Positions 11,345 through 21,450 of a stretch of 64,000 nucleotides of DNA are shown here, piece by piece. The stretch's first letter is position 1. Every line of letters starts with the position of its first letter. The translations under genes and the position numbers were made by a program. The stretch lies in assembly GCF_000496575.1 (NCBI RefSeq), contig NZ_AYKT01000007.1, positions 1 to 64,000 of the forward strand, read 5' to 3'. The DNA comes from Geobacillus thermodenitrificans subsp. thermodenitrificans DSM 465 (GTDB lineage Bacteria; Bacillota; Bacilli; Bacillales; Anoxybacillaceae). Below the pieces are notes generated by a model. The model searched no databases. It saw only the letters and a list, made by a program, of their open reading frames with translations, and had not been told where the DNA came from.

Positions 11345-12109
11345 GTGAAAAGGCGAATTCCATTGATTGTTTTGCTTAGTGCATTGGCTGCCATGCTGTC
11401 CGGATGCACGGAAATTAATGAACCGATCACCCAAGAAAGCAAGGGATTTTGGAACGAATATATCGTTTATCCGCTTTCTTGGCTTATTAAATATGTCGCT
11501 GAGTTGCTTGGCGGAAGCTTCGGGTTATCGATCATTGTCGTTACCATTCTCATCCGTCTGCTCATTTTGCCGCTGATGATTCAACAGACGCGCAATGCGA
11601 AAGCGATGCAAGCGCTTCAGCCTGAAATTGAGGCGTTGCGCAAAAAATACAGTTCCAAAGACGCGCAAACCCAGCAAAAGCTCCAGCAAGAGATGATGTT
11701 ATTGTTCCAAAAGCACGGCGTCAACCCGATGGCTGGCTGCTTCCCGATTTTAATTCAAATGCCGATTTTAATCGGTTTCTACCATGCTATTATGCGCACA
11801 AGGGAAATCGCTCAACATAACTTTTTATGGTTCGACCTTGGTGACAAGGACCCATACTATATTTTGCCTTTAGTTGCCGGATTGACGACGTTCATCCAGC
11901 AAAAAATTATGATGGCCGGCTCTGCTCAGCAAAATCCACAAATGGCGATGATGCTTTGGATGATGCCGATTATGATTGTCATTTTTGCGATCAACTTCCC
12001 GGCCGCCTTGTCGCTTTACTGGGTTGTTGGAAATATTTTCTCCATTGTGCAAACGTATCTCATTAAAGGGCCGGCTGTTTCTGCCCATTCAGGAGGAGCG
12101 AAAAAGTGA
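11345..12109 (+). CDS. spoIIIJ: Membrane protein insertase YidC/SpoIIIJ
   Basis: Oxa1/YidC-family insertase, 254 residues, acting in the cytoplasmic membrane and, in Bacillus, needed for sigma-G activation during sporulation. It begins with a lipoprotein signal peptide ending in MLSGC. Five membrane spans follow in the usual order, starting with [21 protein letters not shown] (residues about 57-77), and the conserved cytoplasmic hairpin [19 protein letters not shown] lies between the first spans. The start is GTG with GGAGGAAAAAGAAG upstream. The stop overlaps the jag start (GTGA), so the two are translationally coupled. Confidence 0.96.
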   Translation: MKRRIPLIVLLSALAAMLSGCTEINEPITQESKGFWNEYIVYPLSWLIKYVAELLGGSFGLSIIVVTILIRLLILPLMIQQTRNAKAMQALQPEIEALRKKYSSKDAQTQQKLQQEMMLLFQKHGVNPMAGCFPILIQMPILIGFYHAIMRTREIAQHNFLWFDLGDKDPYYILPLVAGLTTFIQQKIMMAGSAQQNPQMAMMLWMMPIMIVIFAINFPAALSLYWVVGNIFSIVQTYLIKGPAVSAHSGGAKK

Positions 12110-12762
12110 AAGAAGTGACCGCGACTGCCGCAACAGTCGAAGAAGCGGTGGAGTTGGCGCTCGCACAGCTCGGCGTGCCTCGGGAGCGCGCGGATATCGT
12201 CGTAATCGATGAAGGAAAAAAAGGTTGGTTCGGCCTGTTTGGTGGTCGGCCGGCGGTTGTGAAAGCAGTGCTGAAAATCGATCCGGTTGAGGAGACGGTA
12301 CGTTTTTTGCAGCAGGTTATCACGCAAATGGGAGCGGAAGGGGCAAACATTGAAGTCGCCCGCCGCGGCAAGCAAGTGACGCTCCACATTCAAGGAGGGC
12401 CGGTCGGTTTGCTGATTGGCAAACACGGGCAAACGTTAAACGCGCTTCAGTTTTTGACGCAGCTCGTCGCCAACCGCCATGCCGACGAATACGTGTCGAT
12501 TGCCGTCGATGTAGAAAATTACCGCGAACGAAGGAAACAGGCGCTTGTCGAATTAGCACATAAGCTAGCGGCTAGGGTGGTCAAGACGGGGAAAGAAGTC
12601 AAGCTTGAGCCGATGCCGGCGCATGAGCGGAAAATCATTCATTTGGCACTGGCCGGCAATAAACATGTCTCCACCTATTCGATCGGGGTTGACCCACATC
12701 GTTCGATCGTCGTTTCGCCAGCAGCAGGCAAAAAATCGTCAAGGAAAGAGGCACCTCTTTAA
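12106..12762 (+). CDS. jag: RNA-binding protein Jag (KhpB)
   Basis: A 218-residue RNA-binding protein with three parts: Jag_N (residues 1-55, with [15 protein letters not shown]), a KH domain with the [17 protein letters not shown] loop (about residues 103-119), and a C-terminal R3H domain ([13 protein letters not shown]). Homologues bind RNA with KhpA and influence cell elongation and sporulation. It starts at GTG overlapping the spoIIIJ stop codon. Its 3' end overlaps the operon terminator. Confidence 0.95.
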   Translation: MKEVTATAATVEEAVELALAQLGVPRERADIVVIDEGKKGWFGLFGGRPAVVKAVLKIDPVEETVRFLQQVITQMGAEGANIEVARRGKQVTLHIQGGPVGLLIGKHGQTLNALQFLTQLVANRHADEYVSIAVDVENYRERRKQALVELAHKLAARVVKTGKEVKLEPMPAHERKIIHLALAGNKHVSTYSIGVDPHRSIVVSPAAGKKSSRKEAPL

Positions 12763-12790
12763 ACAACATAGAGGAAGCCTCTCTTTTTTT
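12748..12790 (+). terminator. jag operon terminator
   Basis: GAGGC-A-CCTCT (12748-12758) pairs with AGAGG-AA-GCCTC (12770-12781), followed by T-rich TCTTTTTTT. The left arm lies inside the last codons of jag. Confidence 0.8.
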
Positions 12791-12815
12791 GGCTTCTATT
12801 TCTAGGGCGAAGCGA

Positions 12816-12850
12816 ATGTCTAACATGTTTATGTCTAATACCATGTCTTA
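12816..12850. repeat. Three short direct repeats upstream of mnmE
   Basis: ATGTCTAA at 12816-12823 and 12831-12838 and ATGTCTTA at 12843-12850. They sit in the 276-base gap between jag and mnmE. No known binding site matches; the significance is uncertain. Confidence 0.3.
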
Positions 12851-12926
12851 TTTTGCGAATGTATGTTCTATATAGTTTGTATCAGCCCTATACATTTTAG
12901 ACAACCGGCCTGAGCGTGCCATATTG

Positions 12927-13005
12927 TTATTCACATGTGGATAAGTTAAAATTGAACTAAACAAAAATACACAAGGTGAATACGGCCAAAAAAAGTTGTG
13001 GATAT
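12927..13005. promoter_or_regulatory. DnaA-box pair upstream of mnmE
   Basis: Two perfect DnaA boxes abut as an inverted pair: TTATTCACA (12927-12935) and TGTGGATAA (12936-12944). A one-mismatch box TGTGGATAT lies at 12997-13005. The site is 2.3 kb from oriC and immediately before mnmE (thdF). B. subtilis has oriC-proximal DnaA-box clusters that titrate DnaA, including, as I recall, one at this gene. Confidence 0.75.
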
Positions 13006-13038
13006 AGATGGAACGGAGAAAAGCGAGGTGAACAAGCC

Positions 13039-14427
13039 ATGACAGAATTTGATACAATTGCCGCTATTTCGACGCCGATGGGAGAAGGGGCGATCGCCAT
13101 TGTTCGGCTGAGCGGGGATGAGGCGGTAGAGATCGCCGATCGGCTTTTCCGCAGTCCAACTGGAAAGCAGCTGAAAGACGTGCCGTCACACACGATTCAT
13201 TATGGGCATATTGTTGACCCAAAAAGCGGGCGGATCGTTGAGGAAGTGATGGTATCGGTCATGCGGGCGCCGAAAACATTTACGCGTGAAGATGTAGTAG
13301 AGATTAATTGCCATGGCGGGTTCGTTTCCGTCAATCGGGTGTTGCAGCTTGTGCTCGCGAACGGAGCGCGCCTCGCCGAGCCGGGGGAGTTTACGAAGCG
13401 AGCGTTTTTAAACGGACGCATCGACTTATCCCAGGCTGAAGCGGTCATTGACCTCATTCGCGCCAAAACGGACCGAGCGATGAACGTCGCCTTGCAGCAA
13501 ATGGAGGGGCGCTTGTCGAAATTGATCCGCGAATTGCGGCAGACGATTTTAGAAACGTTGGCGCACGTTGAAGTCAACATCGACTATCCGGAATACGATG
13601 ATGTCGAGGAGATGACGCCACGTCTACTAAAAGAGAAAGCAGAATACGTGCGTGGGCAAATTGAAAAACTGCTTTCGACCGCTACCCAAGGGAAAATTTT
13701 GCGCGAAGGTTTGGCGACGGTTATTATCGGGCGGCCGAACGTCGGCAAGTCCTCACTGTTAAATGCGCTTGCTCACGAAAACCGAGCGATCGTCACTGAT
13801 ATTCCGGGAACGACGCGCGATGTCATCGAAGAGTATGTCAACGTTCGCGGTGTGCCGCTCCGCTTGATTGATACGGCTGGCATCCGTGAAACAGAAGATA
13901 TTGTTGAACGGATTGGCGTCGAGCGCTCACGGCAAATGTTGAAGAAGGCCGATTTAATTTTGCTTGTTTTGAACTATCATGAACCGCTGACAGAAGAGGA
14001 TGAGCGGCTGTTTGCAATGACAGAAGGAATGGATGTTATTGTTATCGTCAATAAAACGGATTTGCCTCAGAACATTGATATAGAGCGGGTCAAAGAGCTT
14101 GCGGCTGGCCGGCCGATTGTGGCAACATCACTATTGTGTGAACGAGGAATTGATGAACTGGAAAAAGCGATTGCTGACTTATTTTTTGGTGGTGAACTCG
14201 AAGCCCGCGATTTGACTTATGTCTCGAATTCCCGGCATATCGCGTTGCTCGAACAGGCGAAAAAGGCGATCGAAGATGCGCTGTCCGGCATTGATGTTGG
14301 CATGCCGGTCGATCTCGTTCAAATCGATTTGCGCCGCGCGTGGGAGCTGCTTGGCGAAATCGTTGGCGATACAGTGCATGAAAGCCTGATTGATCAGCTG
14401 TTTGCCCAATTTTGTTTAGGAAAATAA
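13039..14427 (+). CDS. mnmE: tRNA-modifying GTPase MnmE
   Basis: With MnmG it builds the 5-carboxymethylaminomethyl group on wobble uridine 34 of certain tRNAs. It has 462 residues: an N-terminal tetrahydrofolate-binding domain ([19 protein letters not shown]), a helical domain with an inserted Ras-like G domain ([25 protein letters not shown]), and the invariant C-terminal FCLGK with the essential Cys. Start at the ATG with GAGGTG upstream. mnmG follows after 16 bases. Confidence 0.97.
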   Translation: MTEFDTIAAISTPMGEGAIAIVRLSGDEAVEIADRLFRSPTGKQLKDVPSHTIHYGHIVDPKSGRIVEEVMVSVMRAPKTFTREDVVEINCHGGFVSVNRVLQLVLANGARLAEPGEFTKRAFLNGRIDLSQAEAVIDLIRAKTDRAMNVALQQMEGRLSKLIRELRQTILETLAHVEVNIDYPEYDDVEEMTPRLLKEKAEYVRGQIEKLLSTATQGKILREGLATVIIGRPNVGKSSLLNALAHENRAIVTDIPGTTRDVIEEYVNVRGVPLRLIDTAGIRETEDIVERIGVERSRQMLKKADLILLVLNYHEPLTEEDERLFAMTEGMDVIVIVNKTDLPQNIDIERVKELAAGRPIVATSLLCERGIDELEKAIADLFFGGELEARDLTYVSNSRHIALLEQAKKAIEDALSGIDVGMPVDLVQIDLRRAWELLGEIVGDTVHESLIDQLFAQFCLGK

Positions 14428-14443
14428 ACAAGGAGGAACCGAA

Positions 14444-16333
14444 ATGGAGTATCACGGAGGATCGTATGACGTCATCGTCATCGGTGCTGGTCATGCCGGC
14501 TGCGAGGCGGCTCTGGCGTCTGCGCGCATCGGTGCGAAAACGCTCGTCATTACGCTTAACCTCGATATGATCGCATTTATGCCATGCAATCCGTCGATTG
14601 GCGGCCCAGCGAAAGGGATCGTCGTGCGCGAAATCGATGCTCTCGGCGGAGAAATGGGGAAAAACATTGATAAAACATACATTCAAATTCGGATGCTCAA
14701 CACCGGCAAGGGGCCGGCTGTCCGCGCGTTGCGTGCGCAAGCGGACAAAGTGCTTTACCAGCGGGAAATGAAAAAGACGCTCGAAAACCAGAAAAATTTG
14801 ACGTTGCTGCAGGGGAAAGTCGAGCGGCTCATCGTCGAAGATGGCGTCTGCAAAGGCGTCATTACGCAAACAGGAGCGCATTATTACGCCAAAGCGGTTG
14901 TCATTACGACTGGGACGTTTCTACGTGGGGAAATTATTATTGGCGATATTAAATATTCAAGCGGACCGAACAACCAGCAGCCGTCGATTAAGCTGTCTGA
15001 GCATTTAGAAGAGCTTGGGTTCGAGCTCGTTCGCTTCAAAACGGGAACGCCGCCGCGCGTTAACAGCCGGACAATTGACTACAGCAAAACAGAAATTCAG
15101 CCGGGCGACGAGGAACCGCGGGCTTTTTCGTACGAAACGACGAAATACATCACCGACCAACTGCCTTGCTGGCTGACGTATACGACAGAGGAAACTCATC
15201 GCATCATTGACGAAAACTTGCATTTGTCGCCGATGTATTCCGGCATGATTAAAGGAACCGGACCGCGCTATTGTCCGTCGATCGAGGATAAAGTCGTCCG
15301 ATTCCACGACAAACCGCGTCATCAAATTTTCCTCGAGCCGGAAGGGCGGGAAACGGAAGAAGTGTACGTGCAAGGATTGTCGACAAGCTTGCCGGAACAT
15401 ATTCAACGCAAGTTGCTTGAGACTATTCCTGGACTTGAGAAAGCGCAGCTTATGCGGGCTGGCTATGCGATCGAGTACGATGCGATTGTGCCGACACAGT
15501 TATGGCCGACGTTGGAAACCAAGTTGGTGAAAAACTTATACACCGCTGGTCAAATTAACGGTACGTCCGGCTACGAAGAAGCGGCGGGTCAAGGCATTAT
15601 GGCCGGCATTAACGCCGCCCATCGCGCGCTCGGCCGCGAGGAAATCATTTTAAGTCGTTCGGATGCCTATATCGGTGTCTTGATCGACGATTTAGTAACA
15701 AAAGGGACAAACGAGCCGTACCGCTTGTTGACATCACGCGCTGAATATCGGCTGTTGCTCCGCCACGACAATGCTGATTTGCGCCTGACCGAGCTTGGCT
15801 ATCGGATCGGCCTTATTTCCGAAGAGAGGTACCAAGCGTTCTTGGCGAAAAAAGAGGCAATCGAACGGGAGAAAAAACGGTTGCAAACGGTCATCATCAA
15901 ACCGACGCCAGAAGTGCAGGAAGTGATCCGCCAAGCAGGGGGAAGCGAGCTGAAAGATGGCATCCGCGCTGCAGACTTGCTCCGGCGCCCAGAAATGACG
16001 TACGAACATATTCAAAAACTCGCGCCGGCTGACGAAGACATCGCTCCAGAAGTGGCTGAGCAAGTTGAAATTCAAATCAAATATGAAGGCTATATTCAAA
16101 AATCGTTGCAAGAAGTTGAACGGCTCAAAAAAATGGAAAACAAAAAAATTCCGGAAGATATCGATTACGACGCTATCCAAGGACTGGCGACTGAGGCGCG
16201 GCAAAAGCTGAAACAAGTACGCCCGCTCTCGATTGCCCAAGCATCGCGCATTTCGGGCGTCAATCCGGCCGATATTTCGATATTATTAGTGTATTTGGAA
16301 CAAGGAAGAATCGCGCGCGTGTCGAATGAATAA
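14444..16333 (+). CDS. mnmG: tRNA uridine modification enzyme MnmG (GidA)
   Basis: FAD-dependent partner of MnmE in wobble-uridine modification. It has 629 residues. The dinucleotide-binding motif is [10 protein letters not shown] near the N-terminus, followed by the family signatures [28 protein letters not shown] and [22 protein letters not shown] sits before the ATG. It belongs to the mnmE-mnmG-rsmG operon. Confidence 0.97.
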   Translation: MEYHGGSYDVIVIGAGHAGCEAALASARIGAKTLVITLNLDMIAFMPCNPSIGGPAKGIVVREIDALGGEMGKNIDKTYIQIRMLNTGKGPAVRALRAQADKVLYQREMKKTLENQKNLTLLQGKVERLIVEDGVCKGVITQTGAHYYAKAVVITTGTFLRGEIIIGDIKYSSGPNNQQPSIKLSEHLEELGFELVRFKTGTPPRVNSRTIDYSKTEIQPGDEEPRAFSYETTKYITDQLPCWLTYTTEETHRIIDENLHLSPMYSGMIKGTGPRYCPSIEDKVVRFHDKPRHQIFLEPEGRETEEVYVQGLSTSLPEHIQRKLLETIPGLEKAQLMRAGYAIEYDAIVPTQLWPTLETKLVKNLYTAGQINGTSGYEEAAGQGIMAGINAAHRALGREEIILSRSDAYIGVLIDDLVTKGTNEPYRLLTSRAEYRLLLRHDNADLRLTELGYRIGLISEERYQAFLAKKEAIEREKKRLQTVIIKPTPEVQEVIRQAGGSELKDGIRAADLLRRPEMTYEHIQKLAPADEDIAPEVAEQVEIQIKYEGYIQKSLQEVERLKKMENKKIPEDIDYDAIQGLATEARQKLKQVRPLSIAQASRISGVNPADISILLVYLEQGRIARVSNE

Positions 16334-16356
16334 ATCATGAGGGAAAGGATTGGCTT

Positions 16357-17073
16357 ATGGAGGCGACACAATTTCAAGCCATGCTCGAAGAGAGGGGAAT
16401 TTCCCTCTCTTCCCAGGCGCTTGCACAGTTTGAGCGCTATTATGAACTGCTCGTTGAATGGAACGAGAAGATGAATTTGACCGCCATTACGGACAAGCCC
16501 GGTGTATATGTGAAACATTTCTTTGATTCGGTTTCTCCGGCGTTTTATTACGACTTTTCCGAGCCGTTCTCGCTTTGCGACGTTGGTGCTGGGGCAGGAT
16601 TCCCGAGCATCCCGCTTAAAATTTGCTTTCCGCACTTGCGCGTTTCGATTGTCGATTCGCTGCAAAAACGCATCCGCTTTTTACAGCATCTTGTTGAGGA
16701 ACTAGGGCTTAAAGATATCGCCCTTTACCACGATCGTGCCGAGACGTTTGCTCGCCAAAAGGGGATGCGCGAATCGTTCGACGTCGTTACGGCTAGGGCA
16801 GTGGCGCGTATGCCGGTGCTTGCCGAGCTTTGCCTTCCGCTTACGAAAGTCGGCGGTACATTCCTCGCGATGAAAGCTGCTTCGGCCCCCGAAGAGTTGA
16901 AAGAGGGGGAAAAAGCGATCGCCGTGCTCGGTGGGGAAGTAACTGCGACGGAAACATTCATGCTGCCATTTGAGGAAGGCGAACGGACGATCATTTTCGT
17001 TCAAAAAACGAAAAAGACGCCGGCCCGATACCCGCGCAAACCGGGAACGCCAAATAAACAACCGATTCAGTAA
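16357..17073 (+). CDS. rsmG: 16S rRNA (guanine527-N7)-methyltransferase RsmG
   Basis: SAM-dependent methyltransferase acting on G527 of 16S rRNA (E. coli numbering). It has 238 residues. SAM-binding motif I is [17 protein letters not shown], motif II region [17 protein letters not shown], and the catalytic-side block is [20 protein letters not shown]. The basic C-terminal tail ([16 protein letters not shown]) is typical. It starts 23 bases after mnmG. Confidence 0.96.
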   Translation: MEATQFQAMLEERGISLSSQALAQFERYYELLVEWNEKMNLTAITDKPGVYVKHFFDSVSPAFYYDFSEPFSLCDVGAGAGFPSIPLKICFPHLRVSIVDSLQKRIRFLQHLVEELGLKDIALYHDRAETFARQKGMRESFDVVTARAVARMPVLAELCLPLTKVGGTFLAMKAASAPEELKEGEKAIAVLGGEVTATETFMLPFEEGERTIIFVQKTKKTPARYPRKPGTPNKQPIQ

Positions 17074-17232
17074 CCCTTTGCGGACGCGGCGGGAAAGGGA
17101 AAGAGAAAAGAGGTTGTACCGGCTCCCGCCTCGCGTTCCGTTTCGAGGAAAACAAAGACGGCCATAAACAGCGGCACCTGCCGGGCGAAACAGAGAATAT
17201 TGGCCAAGTATGTCCAAAGGTGGTGTAGGGGG

Positions 17233-18078
17233 ATGAAGCATCCGTTTTCACGTTTGTTCAGCTTTGGAGAAAAAGAGAAAGAAGAGGCGGGGGACAAGCA
17301 AGAGAGGGAAGAAGTTCGCAACATTCCGGTTGCCAGTATTATTCCGAACCGTTTTCAGCCGCGCACGGTATTTGATGAAGAAAAAATTGCCGAACTGGCG
17401 TTGACGATTCGCACGCACGGCATCATCCAACCGATCGTCGTCCGCGAATGCGACAACGGACAATTTGAAATCATCGCCGGCGAGCGGAGATGGAGAGCGG
17501 TGCAAAAGCTTGGTTGGACGGAAATCCCCGCTATTATTAAAAACTTAAACGATAAAGAAACCGCCTCCGTTGCCCTCATTGAAAACTTGCAGCGTGAGGA
17601 ACTGACGCCAATCGAAGAGGCGATGGCGTATGCCAGATTGATCGAACTCCACGATTTAACGCAGGAAGCGCTTGCCCAACGCCTCGGCAAAGGGCAGTCG
17701 ACCATCGCCAACAAGCTGCGACTGCTTAAGCTTCCCCAAGAAGTGCAGGAGGCACTCCTGCAACGGGCGATTACCGAACGCCATGCGCGTGCGTTAATTG
17801 CATTGAAAGATAAAGAGAAACAGCTGAAGCTTCTGCAAGAAATCATCGATAAACAATTAAACGTCAAACAAACAGAAGACCGCGTGCTAAAGATGCTTGA
17901 GGCAGGCGAACGAAAGCCGAAGCCGAAGAGAAAGGCGTTCAGCCGAGATATGCGCATCGCTGTCAATACGATTCGCCAATCGCTTTCCATGGTAGAAAAT
18001 AGCGGGGTGTCGGTCCATTCTGAAGAAGAAGAGTTTGACGATTACTATCAAATTACGATTCGCATTGCAAAAAAATAA
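17233..18078 (+). CDS. noc: Nucleoid occlusion protein Noc
   Basis: ParB-family DNA-binding protein that blocks division over the nucleoid by binding DNA and membrane. It has 281 residues. It begins [16 protein letters not shown], the amphipathic membrane-targeting helix of Noc, followed by the ParB N-domain with the CTP-binding box ([16 protein letters not shown]) and a helix-turn-helix ([20 protein letters not shown]). The start was placed by this conserved N-terminus, with AAGGTGG nine bases upstream. It sits just before soj-spo0J, as in B. subtilis. Confidence 0.95.
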   Translation: MKHPFSRLFSFGEKEKEEAGDKQEREEVRNIPVASIIPNRFQPRTVFDEEKIAELALTIRTHGIIQPIVVRECDNGQFEIIAGERRWRAVQKLGWTEIPAIIKNLNDKETASVALIENLQREELTPIEEAMAYARLIELHDLTQEALAQRLGKGQSTIANKLRLLKLPQEVQEALLQRAITERHARALIALKDKEKQLKLLQEIIDKQLNVKQTEDRVLKMLEAGERKPKPKRKAFSRDMRIAVNTIRQSLSMVENSGVSVHSEEEEFDDYYQITIRIAKK

Positions 18079-18093
18079 CGAAGTCACCTGTTG

Positions 18094-18123
18094 CCTCATC
18101 AAGCGCGGCTGATGGGGTTTTTT
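18094..18123 (+). terminator. noc terminator
   Basis: CCTCATC (18094-18100) pairs with GATGGGG (18111-18117, one wobble), followed by T6. It separates noc from soj. Confidence 0.7.
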
Positions 18124-18202
18124 CTTTCAGAAAACAAAGTCATTTTTCTTTTTTTCATGATAAAATAGAATTTATGAGTAATAGATAGAGGTAGGTGGCA
18201 TC

Positions 18203-18964
18203 GTGGGCAAAGTCATTGCTATTGCAAACCAGAAAGGCGGAGTTGGGAAAACGACGACAGCCGTCAACTTGTCGGCTTGTTTGGCGTATCTCGGAAAAAA
18301 AGTGCTGCTTGTTGACGTCGATCCGCAAGGGAACGCAACGAGCGGAATCGGCATTGAAAAGGGCGATGTCGACGAATGCATTTACAACGTCATTATTGGC
18401 GATATGAAAGCAAAAGATGTCATTCGGCCGACAAATATCGAAAATTTATACGTAATTCCGGCGACGATCCAGCTAGCAGGCGCAGAAATTGAGCTCGTTT
18501 CGGTCATTTCCCGTGAAATTCGGCTTAAAAACGCGCTCGATCCGCTCAAGACTGTGTATGATTTTATCATTATTGACTGTCCTCCTTCGTTAGGATTGCT
18601 GACGTTAAATGCGTTGACGGCGGCGGATGCTGTCCTGATCCCTGTTCAGTGCGAATATTATGCGCTTGAAGGGCTCAGCCAGCTGCTGAACACGATCCGG
18701 CTCGTGCAGCGGCACTTAAACTATGATTTACGCCTTGAAGGCGTCTTGTTAACCATGCTTGATGCACGGACGAATTTAGGTTTACAAGTGATTCAAGAAG
18801 TCAAAAAGTATTTCCGCGAAAAAGTGTACGAAACGATCATCCCGAGAAACGTGCGGCTGAGCGAGGCGCCAAGCCACGGCAAGCCGATTATTTTATACGA
18901 TGTCAAATCGCGGGGAGCGGAAGTGTATTTGGAACTGGCGAAGGAGGTGCTTGAACGTGGCTAA
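18203..18964 (+). CDS. soj: Chromosome partitioning ATPase ParA (Soj)
   Basis: Walker-type ParA ATPase, 253 residues, that moves with ParB in origin segregation and in B. subtilis also controls DnaA activity. The deviant Walker A is [13 protein letters not shown], and the Walker A' region is [15 protein letters not shown]. It starts at GTG behind GGTAGGTGG. The last eight bases overlap spo0J. Confidence 0.97.
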   Translation: MGKVIAIANQKGGVGKTTTAVNLSACLAYLGKKVLLVDVDPQGNATSGIGIEKGDVDECIYNVIIGDMKAKDVIRPTNIENLYVIPATIQLAGAEIELVSVISREIRLKNALDPLKTVYDFIIIDCPPSLGLLTLNALTAADAVLIPVQCEYYALEGLSQLLNTIRLVQRHLNYDLRLEGVLLTMLDARTNLGLQVIQEVKKYFREKVYETIIPRNVRLSEAPSHGKPIILYDVKSRGAEVYLELAKEVLERG

Positions 18965-19817
18965 AGGTCTCGGTAAAGGCATCAATGCGCTGTTTAACAA
19001 CCTCTCGCTCAACGGGGAAGAGGAAACCATCTTCGAAGTCAGCATTTCTGATCTCCATCCGAACCCGTACCAGCCGCGGAAAACGTTTCAGCCTGAGGCG
19101 ATTGAGGAACTAAAACAATCGATTTTGCAGCACGGTATTTTGCAGCCGCTCATCGTTCGTCGCTCGCTGAAAGGGTTTGAAATCGTCGTTGGCGAGCGGC
19201 GCTACCGGGCGGCAAAAGAAGCAAATTTGCCGTCCGTTCCTGTTGTCGTGCGCGAGTTAACGGACGAACAAATGATGGAGTTTGCGCTTTTGGAAAACTT
19301 GCAACGTGAGGATTTGAACCCGATCGAAGAAGCGATGGCGTATAAAATGTTGATGGACAAGCTGCACTTGACCCAAGAGGAAATTGCCAGCCGCGTCGGG
19401 AAGAGCCGTCCGCACATTGCCAACCATTTGCGCTTATTGTCTCTTCCGCCCGAAGTACAAAAGCTGCTCATTGACGGCACACTTTCGATGGGACACGGTC
19501 GTGCGCTCTTAGGGCTGAAGAAAAAAGGAAAAATGAAGTCCATCGTTGAGCGAACGGTTCGTGAAGGGCTGAACGTGCGCCAGCTTGAGAAACTGGTCCA
19601 GCAAATGAATGAAAATGTTTCACGTGAAACATCGAAACGAAAACCACCGGAAAAAAGCGTGTTTATCCGGGAAAGCGAATCGCTGTTGCGCGAAAAATTT
19701 GGCACGAACGTCACGATTAAACAGTCAAAGAAAAAAGGGAAAATCGAAATCGAATTTTTTTCTCCGGAAGACTTAGAGAGAATATTGGAACTGCTTGACG
19801 TACAGTTCGATGAGTAG
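18957..19817 (+). CDS. spo0J: Chromosome partitioning protein ParB (Spo0J)
   Basis: CTP-dependent DNA clamp that loads at parS, spreads and recruits SMC condensin. It has 286 residues. The N-terminus [13 protein letters not shown] contains the Soj-activating basic region, the CTP-binding box is [15 protein letters not shown], and the parS-reading helix-turn-helix is [20 protein letters not shown]. It starts at GTG inside the soj end. The gene contains a parS site in its 3' third. Confidence 0.97.
   Translation: MAKGLGKGINALFNNLSLNGEEETIFEVSISDLHPNPYQPRKTFQPEAIEELKQSILQHGILQPLIVRRSLKGFEIVVGERRYRAAKEANLPSVPVVVRELTDEQMMEFALLENLQREDLNPIEEAMAYKMLMDKLHLTQEEIASRVGKSRPHIANHLRLLSLPPEVQKLLIDGTLSMGHGRALLGLKKKGKMKSIVERTVREGLNVRQLEKLVQQMNENVSRETSKRKPPEKSVFIRESESLLREKFGTNVTIKQSKKKGKIEIEFFSPEDLERILELLDVQFDE
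19617..19632. other. parS site (inside spo0J)
   Basis: TGTTTCACGTGAAACA, the perfect 16-bp palindromic ParB-loading site, inside the spo0J coding sequence. B. subtilis also carries a parS site inside spo0J. Confidence 0.95.
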
Positions 19818-19819
19818 AG

Positions 19820-19850
19820 CGGCCCTTAACCAAGGCCGGTTTATTTTTAT
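19820..19850 (+). terminator. spo0J terminator
   Basis: CGGCC (19820-19824) pairs with GGCCG (19834-19838), with a TT/AA extension inside, followed by GTTTATTTTTAT. It starts just after the spo0J stop codon. Confidence 0.65.
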
Positions 19851-19868
19851 TAGAGAGGATTGAACACC

Positions 19869-20570
19869 ATGGTATTGCTAGGGACGATTGTCAACGGAAT
19901 TAGCATTGTTGTCGGAGCCTTGATCGGAAAATGGTTTCACCGTATTCCCGAACGGGTAAAAGAGACAGTAATGGGGGGCATCGGGCTAGCAGTAGCACTT
20001 CTTGGCATTCAGATGGGAATGAAAAGCGAGCAGTTTCTTATCGTCATTTTCAGCCTCGTTTTTGGCGGTATTCTCGGGGAGCTTTGGAACTGGGAGGAAA
20101 AGTTGAATCGGCTCGGCCAATGGTTGGAGAAGAAAGTCGGCGGCCACGGGGAAGGAAGCATTGCGAAAGGGTTTGTCAGCGCGACATTATTATTTGTCAT
20201 CGGTGCGATGGCGATTGTCGGGGCGCTTGACAGTGGGTTGCGCGGCGACCATAGCGTCTTGTATACGAAATCGATTTTGGATGGATTTACCAGTGTTATT
20301 TTGACAACGACGCTTGGCATCGGTGTCATTTTCTCTACGCTGCCCGTTATCATATACGAAGGCAGCATCGCTTTGTTGGCGACACAAATCGAGCGATTTG
20401 TGCCAAGGGAAGTGTTGGATGCGTTTATCGCTGAATCGACAGCAACCGGGGGAATTTTAATTATAGCTATCGGGCTGAATATGCTTGGTTTGACAAACAT
20501 TCGCGTGGCCAATTTGTTGCCGAGTATTCTTGTAACGGCAGCGGCTGTTTTCATTCTTTCGTTCGTTTAA
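19869..20570 (+). CDS. DUF554 family membrane protein
   Basis: An integral membrane protein of 233 residues with about six or seven hydrophobic segments. It has the Gly-rich start LLGTIVNGISIVVGALIG and the conserved GGILIIAIGLNMLGLTNIRV block near the C-terminus that I associate with DUF554 (YdfK/YqgA-like). Function is unknown; transport has been guessed. The ATG at 19869 has AGAGAGGAT about nine bases upstream; a TTG three codons earlier sits too close to it. The gene is not part of the conserved B. subtilis order here. Confidence 0.8.
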   Translation: MVLLGTIVNGISIVVGALIGKWFHRIPERVKETVMGGIGLAVALLGIQMGMKSEQFLIVIFSLVFGGILGELWNWEEKLNRLGQWLEKKVGGHGEGSIAKGFVSATLLFVIGAMAIVGALDSGLRGDHSVLYTKSILDGFTSVILTTTLGIGVIFSTLPVIIYEGSIALLATQIERFVPREVLDAFIAESTATGGILIIAIGLNMLGLTNIRVANLLPSILVTAAAVFILSFV

Positions 20571-20597
20571 CAAAAGTTGCTGTCGACACCTTTAAGG

Positions 20598-20647
20598 GAA
20601 GGAAAAAAGAAATCCCCTTCTTGAAATAGCTTGTCAAGAGGGGGATT
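20598..20647 (-). terminator. yyaC terminator, convergent with the DUF554 gene
   Basis: AATCCCCTTCTTGA (20611-20624) pairs with TCAAGAGGGGGATT (20634-20647, one G-T pair). On the minus strand it is followed by TCTTTTTTCC. It probably also stops plus-strand transcripts of the DUF554 gene. Confidence 0.8.
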
Positions 20648-20653
20648 GGCCAC

Positions 20654-21277
20654 TCACCATAATGAATGTCGATCTTTCGGAAACGGTTGGACGGCAAGCC
20701 GTTCCTTCCGGATGAGATGCCGTTCTGCCTCATAAATGCCGTTGGCGATCGTTTTGGCCATATTCATGACGAGATGAAGGCTTGTATTTTGCAGGACGAA
20801 AAATTCCATAAATCCGCTCACATTCACTACTCCGGTAATATGGGCGTCGCCGACGGGAAGAAGCTGTTTATTCACCCCAGCTCCAGGGCGAACCGGTCCT
20901 TTGGCTACAGTGATGGCGCCAACACTTTTCAGCCGTCCGAGACAAGCATCGACCGCGATCATAAATGGATCACCATGAATGAGCTGAATGGCTTCCACTT
21001 TTTCTTCTAGGTTGACAGCGTGGATCGGTTCTTCAAGCGTTCCGTAGACGTGAAAGCGGGTCAATGGCTTCTCCTGTAGCATCGTGCCGACAAGCGGTCC
21101 GAGCGAATCACCGGTTGAACGGTCTGTGCCGATGCAGACGATGGCGATCGGTTGGACGAGCGGATCCGGAAGCAGCGAAGCGATCCGCCAGGCAATCGCG
21201 GCCACCGCTCCTTGTTCATCGTAAAAAATACGATTTCTATCCTCCTTGGAAGAGAAAAATATCGACGGTATGCTCAT
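20654..21277 (-). CDS. yyaC: Spore protease-like protein YyaC (DUF1256)
   Basis: A 207-residue protein of the YyaC/DUF1256 family, related in fold to the germination protease GPR and found in spore formers. Visible conserved blocks are CIGTDRSTGDSLGPLVG and AVDACLGRLKSVGAITVAK, which hold the likely catalytic aspartates. ATG start with AGGAG eight bases upstream. It lies divergently from the mscS gene in the B. subtilis yyaC position. A role in sporulation is inferred from the family. Confidence 0.88.
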   Translation of the reverse strand: MSIPSIFFSSKEDRNRIFYDEQGAVAAIAWRIASLLPDPLVQPIAIVCIGTDRSTGDSLGPLVGTMLQEKPLTRFHVYGTLEEPIHAVNLEEKVEAIQLIHGDPFMIAVDACLGRLKSVGAITVAKGPVRPGAGVNKQLLPVGDAHITGVVNVSGFMEFFVLQNTSLHLVMNMAKTIANGIYEAERHLIRKERLAVQPFPKDRHSLW

Positions 21278-21450
21278 TCACTTCACTCCTACTTTCGATT
21301 CAAAAGTATTAACAGTATACGGAAAATAAAAGAATGATATACATCTTGACGTTTGTTTTTCTTTTTCATCTTGTGCATGACTACAAATCAACGATCGATC
21401 TTGTTAAAATAAAAAGCGCAGAATGAAATAAGGTAGAGGTGTCGTCAACG

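Noticed and set aside
14090-14881. A 263-codon open frame on the minus strand opposite mnmE/mnmG
   Set aside because: It lies wholly antisense to two well-conserved genes, has no ribosome site and no recognisable domain.
17074-17232. An additional small gene between rsmG and noc
   Set aside because: GC-rich frames here have no ribosome site or conserved start; the noc start is fixed by its conserved amphipathic N-terminus.
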